Assembly (NCBI GenBank): GCA_029432815.1
Contig: JAROBA010000020.1
Coordinates: 40,248 to 104,247, forward strand
Source: Pontiellaceae bacterium B1224
Lineage (GTDB): Bacteria; Verrucomicrobiota; Kiritimatiellia; Kiritimatiellales; Pontiellaceae
Length of the DNA stretch: 64,000 bases
Direction of reading: 5' to 3'
Below are positions 33,255 to 41,362 of the stretch, in pieces (the stretch's first letter is position 1; the number at the start of each line of letters is the position of its first letter). Both the position numbers and the translations under genes were made by a program. The notes under the pieces are model-generated. The model had not been told where the DNA came from and ran no database searches. It worked only from the letters and a program-made list of their open reading frames with translations.

Positions 33255-33989
33255 ATGCCCTTAGAATATGAACATCGATTCTCAGATAAAGATACCGGTT
33301 GCGAGCGACCGCATCGGCATGACTATGCTGTGCTTTCTACGGTGATTGGCGGACGTATTGAATTAAATGTACGAGGGCACGAGGTTGCTCTATTTCCGGG
33401 GATACTCTGCCTGATTCCTCCGGATACGCTGCATCATGTGGTTTCTTTTTCGTCTTCCTTCCGTGGGGTGCATACGTTGTCCGTTTTACAACAATCCGAA
33501 AACCTGAAACCGATGATGAGCTGTCTGCCTCGCCGGGAAATCGTGATTCAAGATGAGGCGCTTTGTGCTGCGTTCATTCAGTTGGATACCGTGGCTTCAG
33601 TAGAAAGTTTTCTGGTTGATTTTTGCCTCTATGGTTCGATGTCCACCATTCAAGAGGGAACACTTTCCAAGCATTGGACGGCCGAGCGAATCAAAAGATT
33701 TCTGGATTCGGAGATGGAAGCTATGGATGCCTCTTCGTTTATTGAGACGGCCTTGCCGCATACCAAGGAGCATTGTAATCGGTTGTTTAAGGCTGCGTAT
33801 GGAACGACGATTCAATCCTATCAGTTGACGCAGAAGGCCGAGCGGGCGCGGGCCTTGCTAAAATCGGATCGGCCGCTGAGTGAAGTTGCGCTGGAGGCGG
33901 GGTTCTACGATCAGAGTCATATGACCCGAATTTTTAAAAGCCTATTTCAGCTAACACCGGAGGCCTATCGGGCCCAATTGGAGGAATAA
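33255..33989 (+). CDS. AraC-family regulator with N-terminal cupin
   Basis: 244 residues. The N-terminal cupin (HRHDYAVLSTVIGGRIELNVRG, then LIPPDTLHHVV) has the His pattern of small-ligand or metal-binding sensors. The C-terminal double helix-turn-helix is clear (LLKSDRPLSEVALEAGFYDQ and SHMTRIFKSLFQLTPEAYR). A TTCCA-N5-TGGAA palindrome (33236-33250) ends four bases before the ATG, where a ribosome-binding site would be expected; GGAAAA within it may serve. No clear target; a methyltransferase gene follows in the same direction. Confidence 0.85.
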   Translation: MPLEYEHRFSDKDTGCERPHRHDYAVLSTVIGGRIELNVRGHEVALFPGILCLIPPDTLHHVVSFSSSFRGVHTLSVLQQSENLKPMMSCLPRREIVIQDEALCAAFIQLDTVASVESFLVDFCLYGSMSTIQEGTLSKHWTAERIKRFLDSEMEAMDASSFIETALPHTKEHCNRLFKAAYGTTIQSYQLTQKAERARALLKSDRPLSEVALEAGFYDQSHMTRIFKSLFQLTPEAYRAQLEE

Positions 33990-34081
33990 CATCAGTCTCA
34001 TACAATCGCATTTTTTGGTCGCGTGATAGAACCGTTGAATCAGTTAGAAAATTCATCACAAAACTAAAAAAGGAAAATGGG

Positions 34082-34846
34082 ATGTGTGCGAAAAATCATG
34101 AGCAGGAAATTATCGATCAGTTTTCGAAACAGGCGATTCCTTTTACGAAACTGCCGGGACATTTGGATTCGATTCAGCGGTTAATCGAGCTGAGCGGCGT
34201 AACAAGTAGAGATACCGTACTGGATGTGGCCTGCGGTCCGGGGTTGGTGGCCTGCGAATTTGCGAAACACGCCGAGCATGTTGAAGGCATTGATCTTGTT
34301 GGAAAAATGATTGAACAGGCTCGACTGCTTCAAGAGCTGGAGGGGCTGGAAAATATGGTGTGGCGAACGGGAACGGTGGAATCTTTGCCCTATGCGGATA
34401 ATACCTTTTCGGTGGTCATCACGCGCTACAGCTTTCACCATTTTTTAAAACCCGCAGTGGTACTGCAGGAAATGATCCGCGTGTGTCAACCGGGCGGAAC
34501 GGTTTTGATGGCCGATGTCTCGCTGCCGGCAGATAAGGTAGATGCGTTTAATCAGATGGAACGGTTGCGCGATCCCTCGCATACCGCCGCACTGTCGGAT
34601 CAAGCGTGGGCTGAACTGTTGGGCGAATCGGGATTGATTGCGTTACAGCAAAGTCAATATACCGTGGATATGGAGCTGGAGGCGCAGTTGAGCGCTTCGT
34701 TTCCAAAGGCTGGAGATGCGGATCGTATTCGTGCATTGTTTCGTGCGGATGTTGAAAAGAACCGAATGGGCGTACAGGCCCATTGGAAGAACGAAGCAAT
34801 TTATTTTTCATATCCGATTTCGATCTTTGCCGGGAAAAAGGAGTAG
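34082..34846 (+). CDS. Class I SAM-dependent methyltransferase
   Basis: 254 residues with a Rossmann-type SAM-binding core: motif I VLDVACGPGLVACEFA, acidic end of strand 2 VEGIDL, motif near VITRYSFHHFLKP, and LMADVSLPADK. It resembles UbiE/COQ5-like enzymes. It lacks the conserved Cys set of ArsM, so arsenite methylation is not supported. AAAAGGAAA lies before the start. The substrate is unknown. Confidence 0.8.
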   Translation: MCAKNHEQEIIDQFSKQAIPFTKLPGHLDSIQRLIELSGVTSRDTVLDVACGPGLVACEFAKHAEHVEGIDLVGKMIEQARLLQELEGLENMVWRTGTVESLPYADNTFSVVITRYSFHHFLKPAVVLQEMIRVCQPGGTVLMADVSLPADKVDAFNQMERLRDPSHTAALSDQAWAELLGESGLIALQQSQYTVDMELEAQLSASFPKAGDADRIRALFRADVEKNRMGVQAHWKNEAIYFSYPISIFAGKKE

Positions 34847-34895
34847 AGAAATAAGGCCGCGTCTGAGGGCACCTGCAACTGTTTTTTTACCTTTC

Positions 34896-34937
34896 TTGAT
34901 CTGGATCAAGGTCTGCAGTTTTCTGTTCGGTTACACT
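34896..34937 (+). promoter_or_regulatory. FNR/CRP-type class II promoter
   Basis: TTGATCTGGATCAA at 34896-34909 is a perfect FNR-type inverted repeat (TTGAT-N4-ATCAA). TACACT at 34932-34937 fits a -10 box and would place the transcription start near 34944, about 41.5 bases from the site's centre, the classic class II activator spacing. It should switch on the following polyferredoxin gene under low oxygen. Confidence 0.75.
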
Positions 34938-34970
34938 TGAGCCCTTAACGCAATAACGAGAGGGAATCGG

Positions 34971-36008
34971 GTGGATCGTGCCGGAGTGCTGACAAAATTT
35001 AAAAATGCAAAGCTGTTGCGAAAACTGGTTCAGGCGACCTTTGCTCTCATTACAATTTGGATCGGTTTCCGGTTCTGTGCCTTCTATAGGGATTTGGTGG
35101 AAGGGGCTGAGCAGGTGACGGCCCGCCCGCCGGGGGTGGAGGCCTTTCTGCCGATCAGTTCGCTGATGAGCCTGAAATACTGGATTCTTTCCGGGGACTT
35201 TAATCGCATTCATCCGGCAGGTCTCGTGATCTTTCTGGTGATTCTGCTGACAGCCCTTTTGCTTAAGCGGGGCTTCTGCAGCTGGGTCTGTCCGGTCGGG
35301 CTGATCAATGAAGCTATGAACGGGTTGCAAAAACTGCTGTTCCGCCAACCGGTGGTGGTACGGCGTTGGCTGGATTATCTATTGCGCAGCATCAAATATC
35401 TGCTGCTTGGTTTTTTCGGCTGGATCATTCTGCTGAAGATGCCCGCGCCCGCGTTGAAGGCTTTCATCTACAGTCCGTATAATCAGATTGCCGATCTGAA
35501 AATGCTGGTGTTTTTTCTCTATCCATCAACGACGACCATTGTGGTGTTGTCCGTCCTTGTGCTGTTGGCTCTGTTGATTCGCAATGCGTGGTGCCGCTAT
35601 CTGTGCCCGTACGGCGCGCTGCTCGGGATGACCAGTTGGTTGAGCCCCTGGAAGATTCGGCGCAATGCCGAGACGTGTATCGACTGTCAAAAATGCACGA
35701 AGGCGTGTCCGGTGAATATCGAGGTGCATCGATTGGGGAGCGTCCGCTCGGATGAATGCCATGCCTGCCTGCAATGTGTGGCGGCTTGTCCGGTGGAGAA
35801 TACGTTGAGTCTGAGCACCCGTAAACGACGCCTTGCGATTCGCCCCTGGCTGTATGCCGTGCTTATTGTGGTTCTCTTTTTCGGGAGTGTGTTGGTCGCT
35901 CGTCTGGGCGGATTCTGGCAGAACGATATTCCGTTGAGTCGTTATCGTGAGTATATTCCCATGCTTGAGCGGTTCGATCATGCCCACGGAGGGCATGCCG
36001 AGCATTAA
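34971..36008 (+). CDS. NapH/CcoG-like membrane polyferredoxin
   Basis: 345 residues from GTG 34971. Four to six membrane helices carry the motifs CSWVCPVG and CRYLCPYGA, followed by two 4Fe-4S motifs CIDCQKCTKACPV and CHACLQCVAACPVEN, then a final helix and a His-rich tail (HAHGGHAEH). This is the layout of NapH/RdxA/CcoG/NosR-type electron carriers that link the quinone pool to respiratory or assembly proteins. The FNR-type promoter agrees with anaerobic use. The exact partner is unknown; no nap or nos gene is in the window. Confidence 0.82.
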   Translation: MDRAGVLTKFKNAKLLRKLVQATFALITIWIGFRFCAFYRDLVEGAEQVTARPPGVEAFLPISSLMSLKYWILSGDFNRIHPAGLVIFLVILLTALLLKRGFCSWVCPVGLINEAMNGLQKLLFRQPVVVRRWLDYLLRSIKYLLLGFFGWIILLKMPAPALKAFIYSPYNQIADLKMLVFFLYPSTTTIVVLSVLVLLALLIRNAWCRYLCPYGALLGMTSWLSPWKIRRNAETCIDCQKCTKACPVNIEVHRLGSVRSDECHACLQCVAACPVENTLSLSTRKRRLAIRPWLYAVLIVVLFFGSVLVARLGGFWQNDIPLSRYREYIPMLERFDHAHGGHAEH

Positions 36009-36032
36009 TACGCTGTGATTGAAGGAAGGAAT

Positions 36033-36671
36033 ATGGTCGATCTGGAAGCAGTACGTCGGGATTATTTGCGGGGAGGTTTGCACCGTGCAGATTTATCGGA
36101 CGATCCGCTTGTGCAGTTTGAACATTGGCTCAATCAGGCCATCGAGGCGGACCTGCAGGATCCCACCGCCATGACGCTGGCCACCGTGGATGTTGACGGA
36201 CAACCCAGTCAGCGCATTGTGCTGCTCAAGCATTTGGATGAGCGCGGCTTTGTTTTTTACACCAACTACGAAAGCCACAAGGCGCAGGATATTGCCGTCA
36301 ATCCGAAGGTCAGCTTGCACTTCCCCTGGCACATGCTGGAGCGACAGGTGAAAATCTGCGGCGTGGTCGAAAAGGTCAGTCAGTCCGAGTCGCTGAAATA
36401 TTTTGCATCCCGCCCGCAGGAAAGTCAGCTGGCCGCCTGGGCCTCGGCGCAAAGTCGGCCGATTTCGTCGCGCCAGTTGCTGATGCAGCAATTCAATGCG
36501 ATGAAGGAAAAATTCAGGCAAGGAAAGGTTCCGCTACCGAGTTTCTGGGGCGGATACCGGGTGCAGCCGCAGACCATCGAATTTTGGCAGGGCGGCGGAA
36601 ATCGCCTGCATGATCGGTTTCAATACGCCCGCACTGATCAGGGCTGGTCCATTGAGCGACTGGCCCCCTGA
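36033..36671 (+). CDS. pdxH: Pyridoxamine/pyridoxine 5'-phosphate oxidase
   Basis: 212 residues from ATG 36033, chosen because AGGAAGGA ends two bases upstream and the length then matches PdxH. Family motifs: [19 protein letters not shown] (FMN and substrate contacts), [24 protein letters not shown], and the C-terminal [13 protein letters not shown] with the catalytic Arg-x-His. It makes pyridoxal 5'-phosphate with O2 as acceptor. It follows the polyferredoxin gene by 24 bases. Confidence 0.93.
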   Translation: MVDLEAVRRDYLRGGLHRADLSDDPLVQFEHWLNQAIEADLQDPTAMTLATVDVDGQPSQRIVLLKHLDERGFVFYTNYESHKAQDIAVNPKVSLHFPWHMLERQVKICGVVEKVSQSESLKYFASRPQESQLAAWASAQSRPISSRQLLMQQFNAMKEKFRQGKVPLPSFWGGYRVQPQTIEFWQGGGNRLHDRFQYARTDQGWSIERLAP

Positions 36672-36723
36672 GTGCGCTGCACGCAACGGAATTCTTTCCG
36701 GATTAAGAAAAGCAAAAGTAAAT

Positions 36724-37578
36724 TTATTGGCTCTCAATCCGCTGATTGGTGGCCGAATGAATCAAGCTGTATTTCATTCGTCCTTCCGGCCACGATGGAT
36801 CTGACCATATGTCATAACGGGTATCCAGAATGCCATTCGCCCGGGAGGCAAAGAACTCATAGTCCAAGGTATCGGTTTCAAGGTTGAAGCAGATGTATTT
36901 CTGATCATTCGTCTTGAATGCTTCAGAGGACGAAAAGCCAAAGAGCATGGTTCCATCCGGCAAAAGCCCTGCAGCTTTTCCTTGATCGGAAAAGAACAGT
37001 TTTTCCGGTACATCATTGTTGATAATCGGCTCGGTAGCACTCCAGCCGACATAGTTGGTTGTATTAAATTCAGCCTTTTCGGAAGCGCTCCAGTAAGCGG
37101 ATGGCAATGGTTGTAATTCGACTCCCTCTGTTACGCGCCAGTTTTCCAGAGCGAATAAATACCGTTTCTTAGACCATGGCTGATTATAGGGATCTGTGTC
37201 TGGTGACAGGATTGCTTTTTCAAGGCGTAGAATAAAACCGGCGTGGGCAATTCTCGCCCCTTTTTTCAGCAGGGTCGTATTAAGCAGGATGGAAAGGCAC
37301 GAAATGATGAGTGCGATGGAGTAAATTTTTTTTCGAGCAGGAATGAGCAGGAGGCTTAAAAAGCAAAAGCCGAGCAGGATGAAGCTGCACCACTCAAAGT
37401 AGTTGAACCCAGCGTACCGTTTGCAGAAAAAATAATTTAGATAATCAACGTCGGAGGAGGATATGTGGTAAATGTTCAGCAACCAGATGATCACGCAAAA
37501 CGAAAGGCCGGCAACGAAAATGAATACCGGTATGCTCGGATCGAGCAGGGGCTTCTTATTTTTATTCCCTAGTTTCAT
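36724..37578 (-). CDS. Hypothetical membrane protein of low GC content
   Basis: 284 residues from the ATG at 37578 (MKLGNKNKKPLLDPS); an upstream in-frame ATG at 37596 is also possible. Three hydrophobic segments (about 18-40, 62-80, 85-105) precede a roughly 170-residue soluble part ending with the stretches LLPDGTMLFGFSS and DYEFFASRANGILD. No family recognised. The region is visibly richer in A and T than its neighbours, which suggests recent acquisition. It is isolated between convergent pdxH and the VOC-methyltransferase gene. Confidence 0.6.
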   Translation of the reverse strand: MKLGNKNKKPLLDPSIPVFIFVAGLSFCVIIWLLNIYHISSSDVDYLNYFFCKRYAGFNYFEWCSFILLGFCFLSLLLIPARKKIYSIALIISCLSILLNTTLLKKGARIAHAGFILRLEKAILSPDTDPYNQPWSKKRYLFALENWRVTEGVELQPLPSAYWSASEKAEFNTTNYVGWSATEPIINNDVPEKLFFSDQGKAAGLLPDGTMLFGFSSSEAFKTNDQKYICFNLETDTLDYEFFASRANGILDTRYDIWSDPSWPEGRMKYSLIHSATNQRIESQ

Positions 37579-37736
37579 TCCGTCCCTAGTTCCCATTAGG
37601 CACTTCGCTATGTATGACGTAAAGTAGGTCAGTGTTTCCTGCCTGTCAACCGCCGCGCGAAATCGACCGCGGCATCCTTCCCGTTTATAGCGTACGAGGG
37701 CTTTTATGGGCCGGACACCCATGCAACAAAGCTCGT

Positions 37737-38735
37737 TTAAACTCGGCGGAAGATGCCTTCAAGAATCGCCGGTTTCGGCAGGCCGGGGACTTGCGGATAT
37801 TCGGTGATGGGATATCCGGGTTCCTGTTCAAACCCGGCGGCTTTGAGTTCTTCAGTCAATTGCTCTTTCGTCAGATAGCATTGCGGCCGGCCGGCATGAC
37901 CCTGGAATATAAACGATTCGTCGGCCAAAGGTTCGGTGTCGGGGGGCAGGGTTGCTCTGGAAAAGGTATAGACAAACAGGGGCGCGCCGGGCTTTGCCGC
38001 CCGCGCCGCTTCGTGGACTGCAGCGCGGAACTCCGTTGCGGAGCGAGCCAGGTTCCATACCCCGTGTGCCACAATAAAGTCGAAATTCTGATTCCCGATC
38101 GGCAGCCTGTCCATCAGGGCGGTTTCAAGTTTCAGCAGTTCGGTAAGGTTGCTTTCGGCCGCTCGGCCGTTTGCGGCTTTGAGCATCGGTTCGGAACGAT
38201 CGAGACCGAGCACATTCCATCCCGCCCGCGCAAGGGGGACGGCGTTGCAGCCTGCACCGCATCCAATATCAAGCAGGCGGTTGCCCGCGCCGCGCTGCCG
38301 CTCCACGGCGGCAAAGCGCATCAGCACTGCATTGGGCGGCGTGGCGGAAAGGCGGGCAACCATCTCCGGTGAATCCCACGGCGAGTCGGCCCAGAATTCC
38401 AGCCGGTTGCCCTCGGGGTCTCGCAGAAAGAATGCCTGTCCGCCCATGCGGCAGTCGCGAATCGGCTCGACCGCAATACGCTTGCTCCCCAGCTCCTCGT
38501 GCATATCGTGCAGGTTGGCAACCTTGAAGGTGAGGGTGATGCCTGCGCCGCTGCCCGATTGGATCGAAGTGCGGCGGGCATCGGCCACGCTCAGACAGGC
38601 GTTGGATGCCACCGCGAATTCAACCAGCCAACCGGTTCCCGCTTTCACCGGTAGGGCGAGCACGTCGCGGTAGAATGCAACGGTTTCGCTCCATCGTTCG
38701 CAATAGAGGATGGTGTTTACAATTTCGATATCCAT
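37737..38735 (-). CDS. VOC (glyoxalase-like) domain fused to a SAM methyltransferase
   Basis: 332 residues. Residues 1-118 form a two-motif VOC domain (ILYCERWSETVAFYRDVLALPV ending FFLRDPEGNRLEFW). Residues about 125-332 form a class I methyltransferase (RLLDIGCGAGCNAVPLARAG; VLGLDRSEPML; FDFIVAHGVW). The Cys-Cys pair of the ArsI C-As lyase and the Cys set of ArsM are absent, so an arsenic role is not supported by residues. The frame across the junction is continuous. The substrate is unknown; the VOC part may bind or pre-process the methyl acceptor. Confidence 0.78.
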   Translation of the reverse strand: MDIEIVNTILYCERWSETVAFYRDVLALPVKAGTGWLVEFAVASNACLSVADARRTSIQSGSGAGITLTFKVANLHDMHEELGSKRIAVEPIRDCRMGGQAFFLRDPEGNRLEFWADSPWDSPEMVARLSATPPNAVLMRFAAVERQRGAGNRLLDIGCGAGCNAVPLARAGWNVLGLDRSEPMLKAANGRAAESNLTELLKLETALMDRLPIGNQNFDFIVAHGVWNLARSATEFRAAVHEAARAAKPGAPLFVYTFSRATLPPDTEPLADESFIFQGHAGRPQCYLTKEQLTEELKAAGFEQEPGYPITEYPQVPGLPKPAILEGIFRRV

Positions 38736-38763
38736 GAGATTTCTCTGGGTCCTTTGTGCGGCA

Positions 38764-39528
38764 TTACGCGTCGGTAAAGTCCTTCATGTAGCACACGGGA
38801 CTGAACAGCTCGGGGGGAATGTCTTTATCTGCAGCCTGATCCTGAAGGGCAAATTCCAGGATCGCTTCGGCATGGATTCCGGTGGTGTCATACAACGGCA
38901 GTCGACTGTCTGATTCCTGGATCAGCAGACTCAATTCGGTGCAGCCGAGAATGACTGCTTCGACGCCTTCCTTTTCCAGATCAGTGATCATCTGTTTCAT
39001 GGCATCGCGTGATGAAGTCCTGGTGGTACCGTGCGAAAGTTCCTCCCATACAATGCGATCCAATTCGTTTCTCTGCGCGGTTGCCGGCACGCGTGTTTCG
39101 ATGCCCATGGCAGCAAAGGTTTTCTGGAAAAAACCGAACTCCATCGTAGGTTTTGTTCCAAGCAACGCCACCTTATTCCGTCGGTCGCGCTTCAGAGCCG
39201 CAGCGGTGGCATCCATGATGGTCAGGATGGACATGGGGGTATCATTGCGGATCTGCTCGTAGGCGTTGTGCGGCGTGTTGGCAAGAATGGCGGCAAAGTC
39301 GGCCCCGGCATCCTTCAGTCGGTTCAGCGCGGTCAGCAGGATGGACGCTACACCCGCCCAGTCGTTTTTTTCGAACAGGGTGACGAGAGTCTGCAGGTTC
39401 AGACTTTCGATGACGATTTCCGGAAAATGCAGGCCGCCGGCTCTGCGGTTATATTCGCGGCAGAGAATCTGATAATAGTGAACGGTCGACTCCGGGCTCA
39501 GGCCGCCGATTAAACCTATCCGTTTCAT
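38764..39528 (-). CDS. Aspartate/glutamate racemase-family protein
   Basis: 254 residues with N-terminal GLIGGLSPESTVHYY and the two half-sites of the family: ILANTPHNAYE, where the first catalytic Cys position of CNT-type members is Ala-Asn-Thr, and VILGCTELSLLI, which keeps the second Cys. A Thr/Cys arrangement is known in some broad-specificity amino-acid racemases, so activity is possible, perhaps in one direction. The start overlaps the DUF488 stop by four bases, making it the last gene of the NO-defence cluster. Confidence 0.8.
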   Translation of the reverse strand: MKRIGLIGGLSPESTVHYYQILCREYNRRAGGLHFPEIVIESLNLQTLVTLFEKNDWAGVASILLTALNRLKDAGADFAAILANTPHNAYEQIRNDTPMSILTIMDATAAALKRDRRNKVALLGTKPTMEFGFFQKTFAAMGIETRVPATAQRNELDRIVWEELSHGTTRTSSRDAMKQMITDLEKEGVEAVILGCTELSLLIQESDSRLPLYDTTGIHAEAILEFALQDQAADKDIPPELFSPVCYMKDFTDA

Positions 39529-39908
39529 TTTACCTCCAACTGGTTCGGGTTCTTAATTCGTCTTATGTTCTGCAGTACGTCGCGCAGCACCACGGCATGG
39601 CTGTGTGCCGCATCCTTCGCGGCAAAGAGCAATGTGAGGGTGGATTCGGGACATTGTTCGAGAAGGTGAATTAGATGGTCGGATCTGGTCTTCAGTTCAT
39701 GTTCGTAAAGCCGGCTGAACTCTTCCCATTTTTCGGGATCATGGCTGTACCATTTCCTGAGTTCCGGACTGGGTGAAGCTTCCTTCGCCCATTCATCGAT
39801 TTCTGCATTTTCTTTTGCAACTCCGCGCGGCCAGAGACGATCTACCAGTACCCGCCAGCCGTCTCCGGCATCGGGCGGATCATAGATGCGTTTGATTTGG
39901 ATTCTCAT
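39525..39908 (-). CDS. DUF488 (YeaO-like) protein
   Basis: 127 residues from the ATG at 39908; a GTG six bases upstream is an alternative. Family motifs YDPPDAGDGWRVLVDRLWPRGVAKE near the N-terminus, WYSHDPEKWEEF in the middle and LTLLFAAKD late. The function is not established. It is often found near redox or nitrosative-stress genes, as here between the di-iron repair protein and the racemase-family gene. Confidence 0.85.
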   Translation of the reverse strand: MRIQIKRIYDPPDAGDGWRVLVDRLWPRGVAKENAEIDEWAKEASPSPELRKWYSHDPEKWEEFSRLYEHELKTRSDHLIHLLEQCPESTLTLLFAAKDAAHSHAVVLRDVLQNIRRIKNPNQLEVK

Positions 39909-39920
39909 GGGCACTCTCGG

Positions 39921-40658
39921 CTACGGATTCATACGGGCTTCCTGCAGCACGCTTTTGGGGAAGAGGATATTGTTTTCGAGGTGGATGTGCTCATGCAGGT
40001 CGGCTTCCATGGCGGCGAGGCCTTCGTAGAGTGCTTTAAAGGTTTGGCAGGCATCAAACGGCAATTGGTAGCCGTCGGTCAGTTTGCGCATGATGGCGAG
40101 CTCGTTGCCGGCATCGTCATGCTCGATTTCCATCTGCCGGATCGGATTGGCCACGCTGCCGCAATGGGACACCGGCTTTTTTCCGCCGCCGTTCACAAAG
40201 GTTTCGGTTTGCTTGATGAGCGGGAACAGGATCTGCTCCTCCTTCATCAGGTGGGCTTCGAGTTCAGTGCGGATGGAGTTGTAGGCTTGGCGCAGCTGCC
40301 TGAGCATGTCTCCGTGCTGCGCACCGTGAGCGTTTTGCACCTTTTCCAGCAAACCGTCGAGGCGCGGCAGCCGCTCCTTCATAAAGGCGTGGTGCGTGTC
40401 GACAATATGGTCCACCAGCTCGCTGAGCTCGGCACTGTTCCAGTCCCTGGAAGGCGCGCTCTGTTTTTCGGCGAGGGCTTCGTTCAGCGCCAGTTCAACC
40501 GCCGACCAATCCTTGCCTGCAGCTTCGACTGCGGTCAGCAGGGGATGCTTGCCGCCGCAGCAATAGTCGATGCCGAGCTGTTCAAGAGTTTGCCTGAGCT
40601 GCGGATACTGGATTACGAGGTCGGCAACGGTGATCGTTTTATCAATTGCATTGTTCAT
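39921..40658 (-). CDS. RIC family di-iron protein, repair of NO-damaged Fe-S clusters
   Basis: 245 residues from ATG 40658 (AAGGAG upstream). An N-terminal ScdA_N domain with GIDYCCGGKHPL is followed by a four-helix hemerythrin-like di-iron domain whose ligands are in HIVDTHHAFMKE, HLMKEEQILFP, MEIEHDDAGNE and DLHEHIHLENNILFP. This is the YtfE/ScdA/DnrN family that repairs or protects Fe-S clusters after nitrosative stress. It lies four bases downstream of the ferredoxin gene, within an NsrR-linked cluster. Confidence 0.93.
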   Translation of the reverse strand: MNNAIDKTITVADLVIQYPQLRQTLEQLGIDYCCGGKHPLLTAVEAAGKDWSAVELALNEALAEKQSAPSRDWNSAELSELVDHIVDTHHAFMKERLPRLDGLLEKVQNAHGAQHGDMLRQLRQAYNSIRTELEAHLMKEEQILFPLIKQTETFVNGGGKKPVSHCGSVANPIRQMEIEHDDAGNELAIMRKLTDGYQLPFDACQTFKALYEGLAAMEADLHEHIHLENNILFPKSVLQEARMNP

Positions 40659-40662
40659 AGTT

Positions 40663-40857
40663 TTACTCCTTATCTGAATGGGTGATGGCGCCGACAGGGC
40701 AAATGCCCTCAGCGTCGAGCGCCTTGTTCTGGAGCGAGGTCGGCACTGGATCGAGGATGACCCGTGATTTCTCATCGGGCATTTCGAAAACCTCGGGGCA
40801 GGCCAGTTCGCAGGCGCTGCAGCCGATGCATAGGTTCTGGTCGACGTTGAATTTCAT
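40663..40857 (-). CDS. Small 4Fe-4S ferredoxin
   Basis: 64 residues from ATG 40857, which has a perfect AAGGAGG six bases upstream; the longer open frame starting at 41022 lies inside nsrR. Cluster motif CIGCSACELACPEVF with the last ligand in GICPVGAI, typical of monocluster ferredoxins. It is placed between nsrR and the RIC gene and could donate electrons to the di-iron protein. Confidence 0.88.
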   Translation of the reverse strand: MKFNVDQNLCIGCSACELACPEVFEMPDEKSRVILDPVPTSLQNKALDAEGICPVGAITHSDKE

Positions 40858-40870
40858 GTTACCTCCTTCG

Positions 40871-41299
40871 TTAGATTGTCTTTGCGGCGGGTTTTTGCGA
40901 CGGGACAATATCGGCAAGCGTTTTTCCGTCGAGCGAATCGAAGAATGCATTGAGCGCTTCATGGAAAAAGGATTTGAGGCGGCAGCCGCCCGTGAGGGTG
41001 CACTGGTTATTTGTCTCGTCAAAGCACTCCACGATATCGAGATTGGTTTCGAACTGCCGCACCACGGTTCCGATCTCGATCCTGGTCGGTTCCATGGCGA
41101 GAGTAATGCCCCCGCCGTAGCGGCCTCGCTTTAATTCCAGGTAGCCGAGCTTCCCCAGTTTGTTTACGGTCTTTACGGTGTGGCTGTAGGAGATGGAGTA
41201 GAAGTCGGAGATTTCGCGCGATGAAACCTGAGTTTCTCTTTTGCGTGCAACATACATGAGGATGCGCAGGGCGTAGTCGGTGTGTTGTTTCAAATGCAT
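40871..41299 (-). CDS. nsrR: NsrR-type Rrf2 nitric-oxide-sensing repressor
   Basis: 142 residues. It begins MHLKQHTDYALRILMYVA like NsrR and carries the cluster ligands CFDETNNQCTLTGGC, a C-x7-C-x5-C pattern. It would bind a 4Fe-4S (or 2Fe-2S) cluster that reacts with NO and release its operators. The first codons themselves read AGATGCATTTG, a good NsrR half-site, so autoregulation is possible. Upstream is norB; downstream are ferredoxin, RIC and DUF488 genes in one direction. Confidence 0.9.
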   Translation of the reverse strand: MHLKQHTDYALRILMYVARKRETQVSSREISDFYSISYSHTVKTVNKLGKLGYLELKRGRYGGGITLAMEPTRIEIGTVVRQFETNLDIVECFDETNNQCTLTGGCRLKSFFHEALNAFFDSLDGKTLADIVPSQKPAAKTI

Positions 41300-41328
41300 C
41301 TGTTTTCTCCGTTTAAAGTTTAATGCCA

Positions 41329-41353
41329 GCCGACGGGCAGGGTACCCGTCGGC
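41329..41353 (-). terminator. Strong hairpin between norB and nsrR
   Basis: GCCGACGGG/CCCGTCGGC, a perfect 9-bp stem with a 7-base loop, just after the norB stop. There is no T-run directly behind it, so it may partially terminate or stabilise mRNA ends rather than stop transcription fully. Confidence 0.5.
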
Positions 41354-41362
41354 CGACTGGTT

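Noticed and set aside
34082..34846. ArsM arsenite methyltransferase
   Set aside because: A SAM-binding core is present but the conserved ArsM cysteines are absent.
37737..38735. ArsI C-As lyase
   Set aside because: The VOC domain lacks the Cys pair needed to bind the organoarsenical.
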